A stretch of 64,000 nt of DNA, taken from Porticoccaceae bacterium. Lineage in GTDB: Bacteria; Pseudomonadota; Gammaproteobacteria; Pseudomonadales; Porticoccaceae. The notes beneath the pieces were generated by a model, which was not told where the DNA came from, made no database searches, and worked only from the letters and a program-made list of their open reading frames with translations. Positions 9,514-19,123 of the stretch are shown here, one piece after another; positions within the stretch are counted from its first letter, which is position 1; each line of letters begins with the position of its first letter. Position numbers and translations under genes: made by a program. The DNA lies in the NCBI GenBank assembly GCA_024644595.1, contig JAHEHL010000009.1:62001-126000 (forward strand), written 5' to 3'.

Positions 9514-10863
9514 TCAGGCTCCCAACAAACTCTGACCACACACTCGCACCATATTACCGTTGATACCTGCCGCCTGCGGGCTAACGAAAAAGCCAATCAC
9601 CTCAGCCACATCAACCGGCAGACCACCCTGCCCCAGAGAGGAGAGCCTGCGCCCCATCTGACGTGTAAAGAAAGGAATGGCGGCCGTCATCTGGGTTTCA
9701 ATAAAACCGGGCGCAACGCCATTGATGGTAATCCCCCGTGCCGCACAGGGCTCTGCGAGCGCTTCAACCATGCCGATGATGGCTGCTTTGGAGAATCCAT
9801 AATTGGTCTGCCCGATATTTCCGGCAATACCACTAATCGAGGCGATACCAATAATCTTGCCGCCATCATCAAGCAGCTCAGTTTGCAACAATGCTTTGTT
9901 TATGCGCTGCACTGCATCGAAATTTATCTGCATCAGTAAATCCCATTGATGTGCCGTCATCCTCGACAACATCTTATCTCGAGTGACTCCGGCATTGTGC
10001 ACAACGGCATGCAGTGTTGGGCTGTGCGCCGAACAAAAACCTCGCAACCTCTCTGGCGCATCTGCATCGGTAATATCCAACGGCAAACTTAGACCGCCAA
10101 TCGCTTTCATTGCCGCAGCCAGATCATCCTGTGACTGTGGCACATCAACGCCAATCACCACAGCGCCATCTCTGGCCATGGTCTGACTGATCGCCAAACC
10201 AATACCCCTTGCGGCACCTGTAACCAAAACGGTCTTACCTGCCAGTGGCTTAGCCCAGTCCACATCTTTAGAGTCGGCCAGTGCAGCCACCGGTGTGGCC
10301 ACTGTTAGCACCTGTGCATTCATAAAAGCTGATCCGGCCGACAGCAAGAACCGAATTGGCCCCTCAAGCGCCCGATCACCGCCATTATCAACAAAGACCA
10401 AGTTGGCGGTCGCACCTTTGCGGCCGATCTCCTTGGCCAGTGATTTCACAAAACCAACCAGACCACGCTGAATGGCTGCGTGCTCAGTATCCCTTAAAGC
10501 ACTGGGCTTATGACCGATAACAATGACACGCCCAGAGGGAGCTAGAGACTTGAGATGCTGACTAAAGAAACTGTGAAGCTGCGTACTTTGCTGCGCATTA
10601 GCGATGCCAGAGGCATCAAAAACCAGATGTCCTCTACCCTCCAGAGACTCGCTATATCGCTTGATCCCTGCGGACTCAACAAAGGCACCGATAGATTTTG
10701 CAAAAACAGCACCCAGGCTTTCGCCCAATAACAGCTGGCCGCTTAGTTTATGAGGTTGCGTTGCATCCTCACGAAGCAGCGGAACTGGATCAGGCAGTCC
10801 GACCGCATTGAATATTTTTTTGCCCAGGGCTGAGTTGGCAATTTCTAGATACTTATCAGACAT
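9514..10863 (-). CDS. High-molecular-weight 3-oxoacyl-ACP reductase (FabG4-like SDR)
   Basis: C-terminal SDR domain: VLVTGAARGIGLAISQTMARDGAVVIGVD, NAGVTRDKM, YGFSKAAIIGMVEALA; extra degenerate N-terminal SDR-like half. Start taken at MSDKYLEIANS. Confidence 0.88.
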   Translation of the reverse strand: MSDKYLEIANSALGKKIFNAVGLPDPVPLLREDATQPHKLSGQLLLGESLGAVFAKSIGAFVESAGIKRYSESLEGRGHLVFDASGIANAQQSTQLHSFFSQHLKSLAPSGRVIVIGHKPSALRDTEHAAIQRGLVGFVKSLAKEIGRKGATANLVFVDNGGDRALEGPIRFLLSAGSAFMNAQVLTVATPVAALADSKDVDWAKPLAGKTVLVTGAARGIGLAISQTMARDGAVVIGVDVPQSQDDLAAAMKAIGGLSLPLDITDADAPERLRGFCSAHSPTLHAVVHNAGVTRDKMLSRMTAHQWDLLMQINFDAVQRINKALLQTELLDDGGKIIGIASISGIAGNIGQTNYGFSKAAIIGMVEALAEPCAARGITINGVAPGFIETQMTAAIPFFTRQMGRRLSSLGQGGLPVDVAEVIGFFVSPQAAGINGNMVRVCGQSLLGA

Positions 10864-11074
10864 TTTTGCGACTCCAAAATCACGACTTAACGACACAGGG
10901 TGATAGTCTACACCGAGCGCGTCAGCGAAGGGTAAGGCATCAAAGGCAAATAATTCATGGGAGGGAATGTCTTAACAGCATGTCCTGCCTGAACTTTGGC
11001 AGCGGGATACCCAAACAACAATGTCATGTTGTTTGATACACCTCAGTTTGATACACCTCAGATAGGGCGCGGCC

Positions 11075-11437
11075 TTACCAAGCCAGCACTTCTTTCCAAA
11101 CACTGTCAGCAGTGTATTCCAGAGACACTACAAACTCATAAGCCGACCAATCCTCGATCATGCTGAGCATAAAGCTATCGTCAGGTTTGCGGTAAAGGTG
11201 ATAGGTCTGCCCCACCCTGGGAACGAAATTATACGACGCGTTGTAGGCAATCTGATTAATATCAGCTAGCTTTTTGAGCGCCTCATACTCTTTGTTCAAT
11301 GATTCGAGGGCGCCCTCAAAATAATTTCGCGTCAACGAGCCCCGCTCAGACAGGAACAGGGCAGTGTCAGGCAACACAATCGAGGGTGAACTTGAGGTGG
11401 TGCCGTAAGGCAGTAGTGCTTTATTTGTTTCAGGCAT
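11075..11437 (-). CDS. DUF2452-like conserved hypothetical protein
   Basis: 120 aa with VGQTYHLYRKPDDSFMLSMI and coiled EALKKLADINQIAYNASYNF, resembling DUF2452 from memory. Confidence 0.6.
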   Translation of the reverse strand: MPETNKALLPYGTTSSSPSIVLPDTALFLSERGSLTRNYFEGALESLNKEYEALKKLADINQIAYNASYNFVPRVGQTYHLYRKPDDSFMLSMIEDWSAYEFVVSLEYTADSVWKEVLAW

Positions 11438-11536
11438 TGGTCACGTAACTCGAGTATGAATAAAGTGTCGATATAAGCTCGTGTTACGCGACCGCCTGCA
11501 ATTTTGGATCAGAGTCTGTTTATCAGCACGCCGAAA

Positions 11537-12178
11537 TTAGCGCTCTATTCGGCAACCAAACTCGGCACCGGCATCGAGTAACCACTGCGCAATATAGTCC
11601 GCAAAGCTGCGTCGAATAATTAGATCATAGGATCCATCACAGCGATTGCTAATCACCGCTGACGCCTTGGCAAAGGTAGACTGAGTCACACCACGCTGCC
11701 CCGGCTTAGCCATCGGCAATGCCTCAAAATCACACACAGTGGATTTTTTCAGCACAGTCTCAACACCGTGGCCACGTAAATTGATCAGCGTTTGACCACC
11801 ACTGATATCAACAATCGAGACATGCCCTGATAGTTTGGCTCGCAGTGCGGCTTCTAACTCTGCTGCATCGCCACCGAGAGCGATAACACACCACTCACTG
11901 GGTCCAAGCCAATAGATGCTGATGCTGTCGTTGTGATTACAGAGACCGGGATCGGTGGGCAGCGCTACACCGAGAACGTCGGCAACCGCTTTACAAAATC
12001 CAGCGTCACCTGCGTCGCCACGCACATTGAGATGTGCGCTTAATGGCGCTTCCTTGATCACCAGACCGCATTCCACATCAGTATTAAACAGCTTGCTGCT
12101 GTCGCTCTCTATACCGGGTCGACCAAAGACGCCGTGAAAATAATGCAGTGGGGTTTGTACCTTGCTATCAACCGACAT
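11537..12178 (-). CDS. soxG: Sarcosine oxidase gamma subunit
   Basis: Aminomethyltransferase-like (WLGPSEWCVIALGG, VDISGGQTLINLRG); start MSVDSKVQT overlaps the soxA stop. Confidence 0.88.
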   Translation of the reverse strand: MSVDSKVQTPLHYFHGVFGRPGIESDSSKLFNTDVECGLVIKEAPLSAHLNVRGDAGDAGFCKAVADVLGVALPTDPGLCNHNDSISIYWLGPSEWCVIALGGDAAELEAALRAKLSGHVSIVDISGGQTLINLRGHGVETVLKKSTVCDFEALPMAKPGQRGVTQSTFAKASAVISNRCDGSYDLIIRRSFADYIAQWLLDAGAEFGCRIER

Positions 12179-15100
12179 GGTGACGCTCTCCCTTGGGATC
12201 ATAAAAAACAGAACTGACAATTTCGGCTGCAATCATGCGGCCATCTGCTAATGGGCAGTAAACCTTCTGACCCATTCGCTCCAGACCCCCTTTCACAACA
12301 GCCAATGCTATCGAATGTCCGAGACAGGCACTGTAGTAACTTGACGTTACATGACCCTGCATCGACATGGGAATCTGCTGTTTGGGGTCAAACACAATCT
12401 GTGCGCCCTCTGGCAAGACGTCGGCCGGCTCCAGAGTTTTCAGACCTACCAGCTGCTTACGGTTTTCTCTCACCGTGTCGCTGCGATCCAAGGAGCGCTT
12501 GCCGATATAGCTAAAGGCTTTATTTTTACCTAACACCCAGTCCATATTCATATCGCCTGGGGTCATCGATCCATCAGTGTCTTGGCCGACAATAATAAAG
12601 CCCTTTTCTGCACGCAAAACGTGCATGGTCTCGGTGCCATAAGGCGTAATGCCAAATTCTTCTCCGGCGGCGATCAACTGCTCCCACACCTGTCGTCCAT
12701 AGTGAGCAGGCACATTGACCTCATAGCTGAGTTCACCGGTAAAACTAATTCGGAAAACTCGCGCCTTAATTCCTGCCACAGTGCCATCGCGCCAATCCAT
12801 AAACGGGAAGGCTTCATTGCTGAGATCAATATCGTTACAGACCTTAGCGATCACTTTGCGGGCATTGGGACCGGTTACTGTCGCAGTGGTCCAGTGATCG
12901 GTAACCGAGGTAAAGTAAACTTGCAGCGCGGGCCATTCAGTCTGCTGCCAAAGCTCTAACCAGGACAGAACACCGGCCGCACCACCGGTGGTGGTAAACA
13001 TCAAATAGTGGTTTTCTCCAAGACAGGCACAGACACCGTCGTCAAAGATCATGCCATCTTCTTTCAGCATCACGCCATAACGGCATTTACCCGGCGCCAG
13101 CTTGAGGTAGGAGTTGGTATACATGCGGGTGATAAACTCCGCCGCATCCGGTCCCTGAATATCAATTTTGCCCAAGGTGCTGGCATCGAGGATACCGACG
13201 CTATTGCGCACAGCAAGGCACTCACGGTTGACAGCATCGTGCATAGACTCGCCTGCCTGCGGGAAGTACCAGGGGCGTTTCCACTGACCGACATCCTCAA
13301 ACTTGGCGCCCTGATCACTGTGCCAGCGATGCACGGCCGTGTAGCGTTCTGGGTCAAACAACTGATTGACATCTCGACCGGCCAGCGCACCAAAAGTAGT
13401 CGGCGTATAAGATGGCCGGAAAATAGTGGTGCCGGTCTCAGCGATACTCTGACCCAGGGCGTTGGCCAGAATGGCCATTCCGTTAATATTACCCAGCTTG
13501 CCCTGATCGGTACCAAAACCGAGTGCGGTGTAACGCTTAACATGCTCCACCGATTCAAAGCCTTCACGGACCGCTAACTCCACACCACCCGCCGTCACAT
13601 CCAGCTGAAAATCAACGAACTGACTCGGCGCACGACTCGCGCTCTTGGTATGCGGTACTAAAAATAATGCCTGCTGAGGTTGTTGTGCATACTCTTCACA
13701 GGTTGGCAGAGGAAAATGCATGTTGCCATCTCCACAACCGGCCAGCTTGGCCGCTTCGGCACCGGCACTGGCTCCTTCTGCAAGGCAGCCCGCCAGGCTG
13801 TAGGTTCCACGACAAGCACCGGCAGAACGCTCTTGCTGCTTTGAAGCGCCGGGTCTAAAGCCAACAATCTGCTCATCCCAAATCGGTTTGGCACCGGTGT
13901 GGGAACTCAGGTGAATCGCCGGGCTCCAGCCTCCTGATGTTGCGATCAGATCACAATCAAGACGCCGAGCCGAGCCGGTCACGGCACTGCCGTCGTCATT
14001 CAATGGTGCAATCAACGCGCGTTTGACGCGCTTGCCACCCTGAGCTTCGATCACGCCGTGACCTGCAATAACATTAATACCCAATGCTTTGGCTGCAGCA
14101 ACCAGGTCTCCATCGAGCACACTGCGAGTATCGACCACCGCAACAACCTCGCGGCCGGCCTGATGCCAATCTATGGCAGTCTGATAAGCGCTGTCATTAG
14201 TGGTGCAAATCACCAACTTAGTGCCGGGCACGACACCATAGCGATTGATATAGGTCGTGACAGAAGTCGCCGCCATCACACCGGGAATATCATTCTGTGC
14301 AAACACCAGCGGACGCTCAAATGCACCAGCGGCGAGCACCACCTGCCTGGCACGAACTCGATGCAAACGCTGACGGGTACCCTGAGCCGCAGTCAGGCCG
14401 AGGTGATCAGAGCGCCGCTCGAGGATCGCCATAAAATTGTGGTCGTAGTAACCGAATGCAGTACTGCGAGGCAACAACTGAACATTGTCAAAAGCCTCCA
14501 GCTCCGCGACCATAGCGGTCACCCAGTCAGTCGCCGCCAATCCATCGATGGTTTGCTTTGACGCCAACAGACTGCCACCAAATTGTGCTTGCTCATCAGC
14601 AATAATCACCCGAGCACCTGTGCGCGCAGCTTCACGAGCCGCCACTAACCCCGCCGGACCGGCACCCACCACTAACACATCACAGTGCTGATTAAGTTTG
14701 TCGTAGGAGTCCGGATCGTTTTCTACAGGTGTCGCGCCCAGTCCCGCCGCTTGACGAATAAAGTGCTCATAAGTCATCCACAGCTTTTTCGGGTACATAA
14801 AGGTTTTGTAGTAAAACCCGGGCGGCATCAAGCGGCCAAAGGCGCCGATCAAGCCCATTAAATCGAAATCGACATTTGGCCAACCATTGACGCTGGATGC
14901 CTCGAGACCAGGATAGAGCTCAACCTGGGTCGCCTTGAGATTGGGCACAGTCGCCGCGCCTGAACCCAGCTGAATAATGCCGTTCGGCTCTTCAGCCCCA
15001 TGACCGACAATGCCACGTGGACGAGCGTATTTGAAGCTTCTGCCCACCACATCGACACCATTCGCTAGCAGCGCTGAGGCCAATGTGTCACCGACAACGC

Positions 15101-15200
15101 CCTGATAGGACTTGCCATTAAACGTAAACTGGATCGGTGCTGACGCATCAGTGCAACTCCCGGATCCTGTGCGATTTTTCTGCGTAACGGCAGTGCTCAT
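12168..15200 (-). CDS. soxA: Sarcosine oxidase alpha subunit
   Basis: 1010 aa; N-terminal 2Fe-2S-like segment, FAD/NAD domain (CDVLVVGAGPAGLVAAREAARTGARVIIADEQ), C-terminal GcvT-like folate domain. Confidence 0.96.
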   Translation of the reverse strand: MSTAVTQKNRTGSGSCTDASAPIQFTFNGKSYQGVVGDTLASALLANGVDVVGRSFKYARPRGIVGHGAEEPNGIIQLGSGAATVPNLKATQVELYPGLEASSVNGWPNVDFDLMGLIGAFGRLMPPGFYYKTFMYPKKLWMTYEHFIRQAAGLGATPVENDPDSYDKLNQHCDVLVVGAGPAGLVAAREAARTGARVIIADEQAQFGGSLLASKQTIDGLAATDWVTAMVAELEAFDNVQLLPRSTAFGYYDHNFMAILERRSDHLGLTAAQGTRQRLHRVRARQVVLAAGAFERPLVFAQNDIPGVMAATSVTTYINRYGVVPGTKLVICTTNDSAYQTAIDWHQAGREVVAVVDTRSVLDGDLVAAAKALGINVIAGHGVIEAQGGKRVKRALIAPLNDDGSAVTGSARRLDCDLIATSGGWSPAIHLSSHTGAKPIWDEQIVGFRPGASKQQERSAGACRGTYSLAGCLAEGASAGAEAAKLAGCGDGNMHFPLPTCEEYAQQPQQALFLVPHTKSASRAPSQFVDFQLDVTAGGVELAVREGFESVEHVKRYTALGFGTDQGKLGNINGMAILANALGQSIAETGTTIFRPSYTPTTFGALAGRDVNQLFDPERYTAVHRWHSDQGAKFEDVGQWKRPWYFPQAGESMHDAVNRECLAVRNSVGILDASTLGKIDIQGPDAAEFITRMYTNSYLKLAPGKCRYGVMLKEDGMIFDDGVCACLGENHYLMFTTTGGAAGVLSWLELWQQTEWPALQVYFTSVTDHWTTATVTGPNARKVIAKVCNDIDLSNEAFPFMDWRDGTVAGIKARVFRISFTGELSYEVNVPAHYGRQVWEQLIAAGEEFGITPYGTETMHVLRAEKGFIIVGQDTDGSMTPGDMNMDWVLGKNKAFSYIGKRSLDRSDTVRENRKQLVGLKTLEPADVLPEGAQIVFDPKQQIPMSMQGHVTSSYYSACLGHSIALAVVKGGLERMGQKVYCPLADGRMIAAEIVSSVFYDPKGERHHVG

Positions 15201-15487
15201 GATGTTGCCCCCGTAATCGTAGGCTGAGTGCCAATCAAATAGCTCTCCAGAATCTCATAGCTGAGCGTGTCGCGGGTCACATTAAAATAGCGACGACAGC
15301 CGACCGCGTGAAACCACATTTCGTGATGAATGCCTTTGCTATTGGTTCGAAAAAACAGGTAATCACCCCACTCTTCGTCGGTCAGCAACTCCGGTTGCAA
15401 GGGTCGAGTAATATGCGCTTCACCGCTATAGCTAAACTCTTCTTCTTCTCGCATCTCGCGACAATGGGGGCAATGAATTAATAACAT
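15197..15487 (-). CDS. soxD: Sarcosine oxidase delta subunit
   Basis: 96 aa; MLLIHCPHCREMREEEEFSYSGEAHI...HHEMWFHAVGCRRYFNVTRDT; overlaps soxA start. Confidence 0.95.
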   Translation of the reverse strand: MLLIHCPHCREMREEEEFSYSGEAHITRPLQPELLTDEEWGDYLFFRTNSKGIHHEMWFHAVGCRRYFNVTRDTLSYEILESYLIGTQPTITGATS

Positions 15488-15539
15488 CTCAGTTCTCGTC
15501 GGTTTTATCTAACACATTTAACAGGGTTGTCATGCGCGT

Positions 15540-16790
15540 TTAGTGCGCAACGCCAGCGGCACCATGCTCGTCAATCAGGGCACCAGAATTAAAGCGATCG
15601 ACCGTAAAGGGGGCTGCCAACGTATGAGGACGATCGTTGGCGACAGTATCGGCAAACACATAACCGGAACCGGGTGTCGCTTTAAAGCCACCAGTACCCC
15701 AGCCGCAGTTAAAATACAGCCCCTCAACCGATGTTTTGCTGATAATTGGACAGGCATCGGGGCAGGTGTCGACAATGCCGCCCCACTGCCGATTCATACG
15801 CACACGGCTGAAGGCAGGAAATAATTCGCAGATCGCCTGAACAGTATGTTCGATAACATGGAACGAACCGCGCTGACCATAGCCGTTGTAACTATCGACA
15901 CCGGCACCAATCACCAAGTCACCTTTGTCAGACTGACTGATATAGCCATGCACTGCGTTAGACATGACTACGGTATCGAGACACGGTTTGACTGGTTCAG
16001 AAACCAGTGCCTGCAAAGGTCGCGATTCGACCGGCAACCGCAGCCCCGCCATCGCGGCAACCACACTGGAGTTACCCGCTGTGACACAGGCCACCTTGCG
16101 CGCCCCAATAAAGCCCTTAGTTGTTTCAACCCCTACCACAGCACCGTTTTGACGACGTATGCCAGTCACTTCAGTCTGTTGAATAAGATCTACGCCCAGT
16201 GCATCGGCGCCACGCGCATAACCCCAAGCGACTGCATCATGACGCGCTGTACCACCGCGCGGCTGCCATGACGCACCCAGAATCGGATAGCGGCTATTCG
16301 GCGAAATATTGATCAAGGGCGCAATCTCTTTAATCCGATGTGGGCTGACCACTTCGCCATCGATACCGTTTAAACGGTTGGCATTAACGCGACGTTCAAT
16401 ATCCCGCATATCCTGCAGGTTGTGCCCAAGGTTAAGCACACCGCGCTGACTGAACATCACGTTATAGTTAAGCTCTTGGCTCAACCCTTCCCATAATTTC
16501 ATCGACAGTTCATAGAGCTGCGCCGCTTCGTCCCAGAGATAGTTGGAACGGATAATCGTAGTATTTCGCGCGGTATTGCCGCCGCCCAGGTAGCCCTTTT
16601 CAATCACCGCAATATTGGTCAGGCCATGAACTTTGGCAAGGTAATAAGCCGTCGCCAGACCATGGCCACCACCGCCCACGACAATCACGTCATACTCCGC
16701 CTTAGGCGTCGGATTGCGCCACACCTTCTGCCAGTTTTCATGGTAGCTCAGCGCATTTTTCAGCAAGCTAAAAGCGGAATATTTTTTCAT
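15540..16790 (-). CDS. soxB: Sarcosine oxidase beta subunit
   Basis: [53 protein letters not shown]; gene order soxBDAG. Confidence 0.96.
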   Translation of the reverse strand: MKKYSAFSLLKNALSYHENWQKVWRNPTPKAEYDVIVVGGGGHGLATAYYLAKVHGLTNIAVIEKGYLGGGNTARNTTIIRSNYLWDEAAQLYELSMKLWEGLSQELNYNVMFSQRGVLNLGHNLQDMRDIERRVNANRLNGIDGEVVSPHRIKEIAPLINISPNSRYPILGASWQPRGGTARHDAVAWGYARGADALGVDLIQQTEVTGIRRQNGAVVGVETTKGFIGARKVACVTAGNSSVVAAMAGLRLPVESRPLQALVSEPVKPCLDTVVMSNAVHGYISQSDKGDLVIGAGVDSYNGYGQRGSFHVIEHTVQAICELFPAFSRVRMNRQWGGIVDTCPDACPIISKTSVEGLYFNCGWGTGGFKATPGSGYVFADTVANDRPHTLAAPFTVDRFNSGALIDEHGAAGVAH

Positions 16791-16865
16791 GCTCGGCACT
16801 CTCGGGAATCGCGTTCAGTAGCAGGCATTGGAGCAATTAGCCAGGCATTGTAGATAGAATAAAAC

Positions 16866-16892
16866 CGACAACCTGTCAGATAAAAAGCGACA
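16866..16892. promoter_or_regulatory. Candidate regulator operator in the soxB / GlxA-type regulator divergent region
   Basis: CGACA at 16866-16870 and 16888-16892 (22-bp direct spacing), plus an inverted TGTCGG near 16916-16921. Confidence 0.3.
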
Positions 16893-17003
16893 AATAGGCT
16901 AAAAAAAGGGCAAAATGTCGGCTTTATTCAAAGTAAGCTTTAAATTTTTTGAATATAAGCGCCTAAACCGCTTAAAAGTTGATCGTTCCTAAAGGGGCAC
17001 ACA

Positions 17004-17999
17004 ATGGCCAACAATCCACAAAAAAAAGCCGCCACGGAGAAAATTTCCCCGAACCTCTCGGTCGGCTTTGTATTGATGCCGAGCTTTACCCTGCTTCCTT
17101 TTTCTGCCTTTGTCGACGCACTGCGGCTGGCTGCAGATGAAGGTGACCAAAGTCAGCAGATCAACTGTCACTGGACCGTGATGGGACAGACACTTGAGCC
17201 AATCGCATCCAGCTGTGGGGTCAGTGTGCAGCCTTGGGAGACCTATCGTGATCCGGCGAACTTTGACTATATTGTCGTCGTCGGCGGCCTTCTGCCGCAC
17301 ACGTTGCAGGGCAGCCAGCATGTGATCAATTATCTACAGCGAGCAGATCGATCCCACACGCCAATTGTGGGACTCTGTACGGGTTCATTTGCCATGATTC
17401 GCGCGGGACTTATGAAAGATCGTCGCTGCTGTGTCAGTTGGTTTCACTACAAGGATCTCACTGATCGATACAGCGATGTAACGCCGGTTGCCGAACAACT
17501 ATTTGTCGACGATGGCGATCGTATTACCTGCGCAGGAGGTGCCGTCGCCGCCGATCTGGCAGCCTATATTATCGAACGTCATCTGGGACAGAGCTGGGCG
17601 CGCAAAAGTTTACGGATACTAGTAATGGACAGCCCGCGCCCGGCAAACTCGCCACAGCCACAGCCCAGCGCAGCCTACAGAGTTGATAATAAGTGGGTAA
17701 AACGCGCGTTGCTATTGCTTGAACAAAACCTCAGTCGGCCGCTAGCCACTGATGAAATTGCAACTCGCCTGAATATTTCCAAGCGCCAGCTAGAGCGTTT
17801 ATTTATCAGTGAAACCGGTGATAGCCTGCAAAAATTTTACCGCAAAATTCGACTCAACTACGGACTCTGGTTACTGCAAAACACGCCTCGTTCGATTACC
17901 GATATTGCGCAAGAAACCGGTTTTTCGGACACAGCTCACTTCTCGCGTGTATTTCGCAGTATGTTTGATAAAAAGCCTTCAGAGTTTCGTAACAGCTAG
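17004..17999 (+). CDS. GlxA-family transcriptional regulator (DJ-1/PfpI + AraC HTH)
   Basis: GLCTGSFAMIRAGLMKDRRCCVSW GATase1-like part and AraC HTH (LATDEIATRLNISKRQLERLF...ITDIAQETGFSDTAHFSRVFRSMFDKKPSEFR); divergent from soxB. Confidence 0.92.
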   Translation: MANNPQKKAATEKISPNLSVGFVLMPSFTLLPFSAFVDALRLAADEGDQSQQINCHWTVMGQTLEPIASSCGVSVQPWETYRDPANFDYIVVVGGLLPHTLQGSQHVINYLQRADRSHTPIVGLCTGSFAMIRAGLMKDRRCCVSWFHYKDLTDRYSDVTPVAEQLFVDDGDRITCAGGAVAADLAAYIIERHLGQSWARKSLRILVMDSPRPANSPQPQPSAAYRVDNKWVKRALLLLEQNLSRPLATDEIATRLNISKRQLERLFISETGDSLQKFYRKIRLNYGLWLLQNTPRSITDIAQETGFSDTAHFSRVFRSMFDKKPSEFRNS

Positions 18000-18004
18000 T
18001 CGAG

Positions 18005-18991
18005 TTAAGCGAGCATCCGACGCTCATTGCTCGGCGCTTTGCCATACAGGTCGCTGTAACATTTGCTGAAATGGGGCGCAGTGGAGAAGCCACAGCTTAT
18101 CGCCACATCGATAACGGGGATTGAGGTCTGTAATAACAGCAGACGCGCCCGCGATAGCCGTAGCTCAAGGTAATAACGCGATGGCGCACAATGAAGGTAG
18201 CGGTTAAATAGCCGCTCCAGTTGGCGCCGTGAAATGCCGACATACTCGGCCACCTCATCCAGTGTCAGCGGTTCTTCAATATTGCTCTCCATCAGAGTCA
18301 CTGCATCCACTAGCCGTGGCTGGCTGGCACCAATCAGATACTTCAGTGGCGCGCGCTGGGCGTCCTTCTCTGTTCGCACTCGGTCACAGGTAAACTGATC
18401 GGAAATATCCTGCACCAACTGATGGCCGTGGATACTTGAGATAAGGTTGAGCATCAGATCAATCGAACTGATGCCACCGGAACAGGTATAGCGATCGCGA
18501 TCAATGACAAACAAACTGGAGGTAATATTGTGATTGGGAAATTCCTCACGCATGCTGGCGAGATGTTCCCAGTGAATAGTAAAGCGGTAACCATCGAGTA
18601 ATCCGGCCGCGGCCAGAACATAGCTGCCGGTGCACATCGCACCCAACACAACCTTTTTCTTTGCCAGGCCACGCAGCGTATCTATTACCAATTTACTGCT
18701 ATAGTTTTTAATCCTGTAGCCGCCGCACACCATCAAGATGGTCATCGGCCCCGCATCAACCAACCCGCCATCAACTTTAACCTCCAAGCCAGCACTCGAT
18801 ACAACCGGCTCTCCGTCAATACTGAATACCGACCAGCGATACAGTGGGCTCCCGCTGAGCCGATTGGCCAGGCGCAACATACCAATAGCATTGGTGAAGG
18901 TGCTCAGTGTGTACTCAGGCATGAGAAGAAAGCCGATATGCAAGGTTACCGGTGGTTCGACAGGTTCTGCGGGTTCAACGTATTTGGCCAT
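18005..18991 (-). CDS. Second GlxA-family transcriptional regulator (DJ-1/PfpI + AraC HTH)
   Basis: GAMCTGSYVLAAAGLLDGYRFTIHWEH and LTLDEVAEYVGISRRQLERLF...VIDVAISCGFSTAPHFSKCYSDLYGKAPS. Confidence 0.92.
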   Translation of the reverse strand: MAKYVEPAEPVEPPVTLHIGFLLMPEYTLSTFTNAIGMLRLANRLSGSPLYRWSVFSIDGEPVVSSAGLEVKVDGGLVDAGPMTILMVCGGYRIKNYSSKLVIDTLRGLAKKKVVLGAMCTGSYVLAAAGLLDGYRFTIHWEHLASMREEFPNHNITSSLFVIDRDRYTCSGGISSIDLMLNLISSIHGHQLVQDISDQFTCDRVRTEKDAQRAPLKYLIGASQPRLVDAVTLMESNIEEPLTLDEVAEYVGISRRQLERLFNRYLHCAPSRYYLELRLSRARLLLLQTSIPVIDVAISCGFSTAPHFSKCYSDLYGKAPSNERRMLA

Positions 18992-19123
18992 TCAAAACGC
19001 CTTTCTATTTTTTTTATTGTCCTGAATGTAAGCGGCGAAGTCTTACCTCAGATTTATTTTTCCCGAGTATAGGACATCAATGCAGTCTTCAAACAGCATT
19101 TTTTTACTATAGAGTGCGACTAT

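Noticed and set aside
13008-13577. 189-aa + strand ORF inside soxA
   Set aside because: Shadow ORF antisense to a clearly conserved gene.
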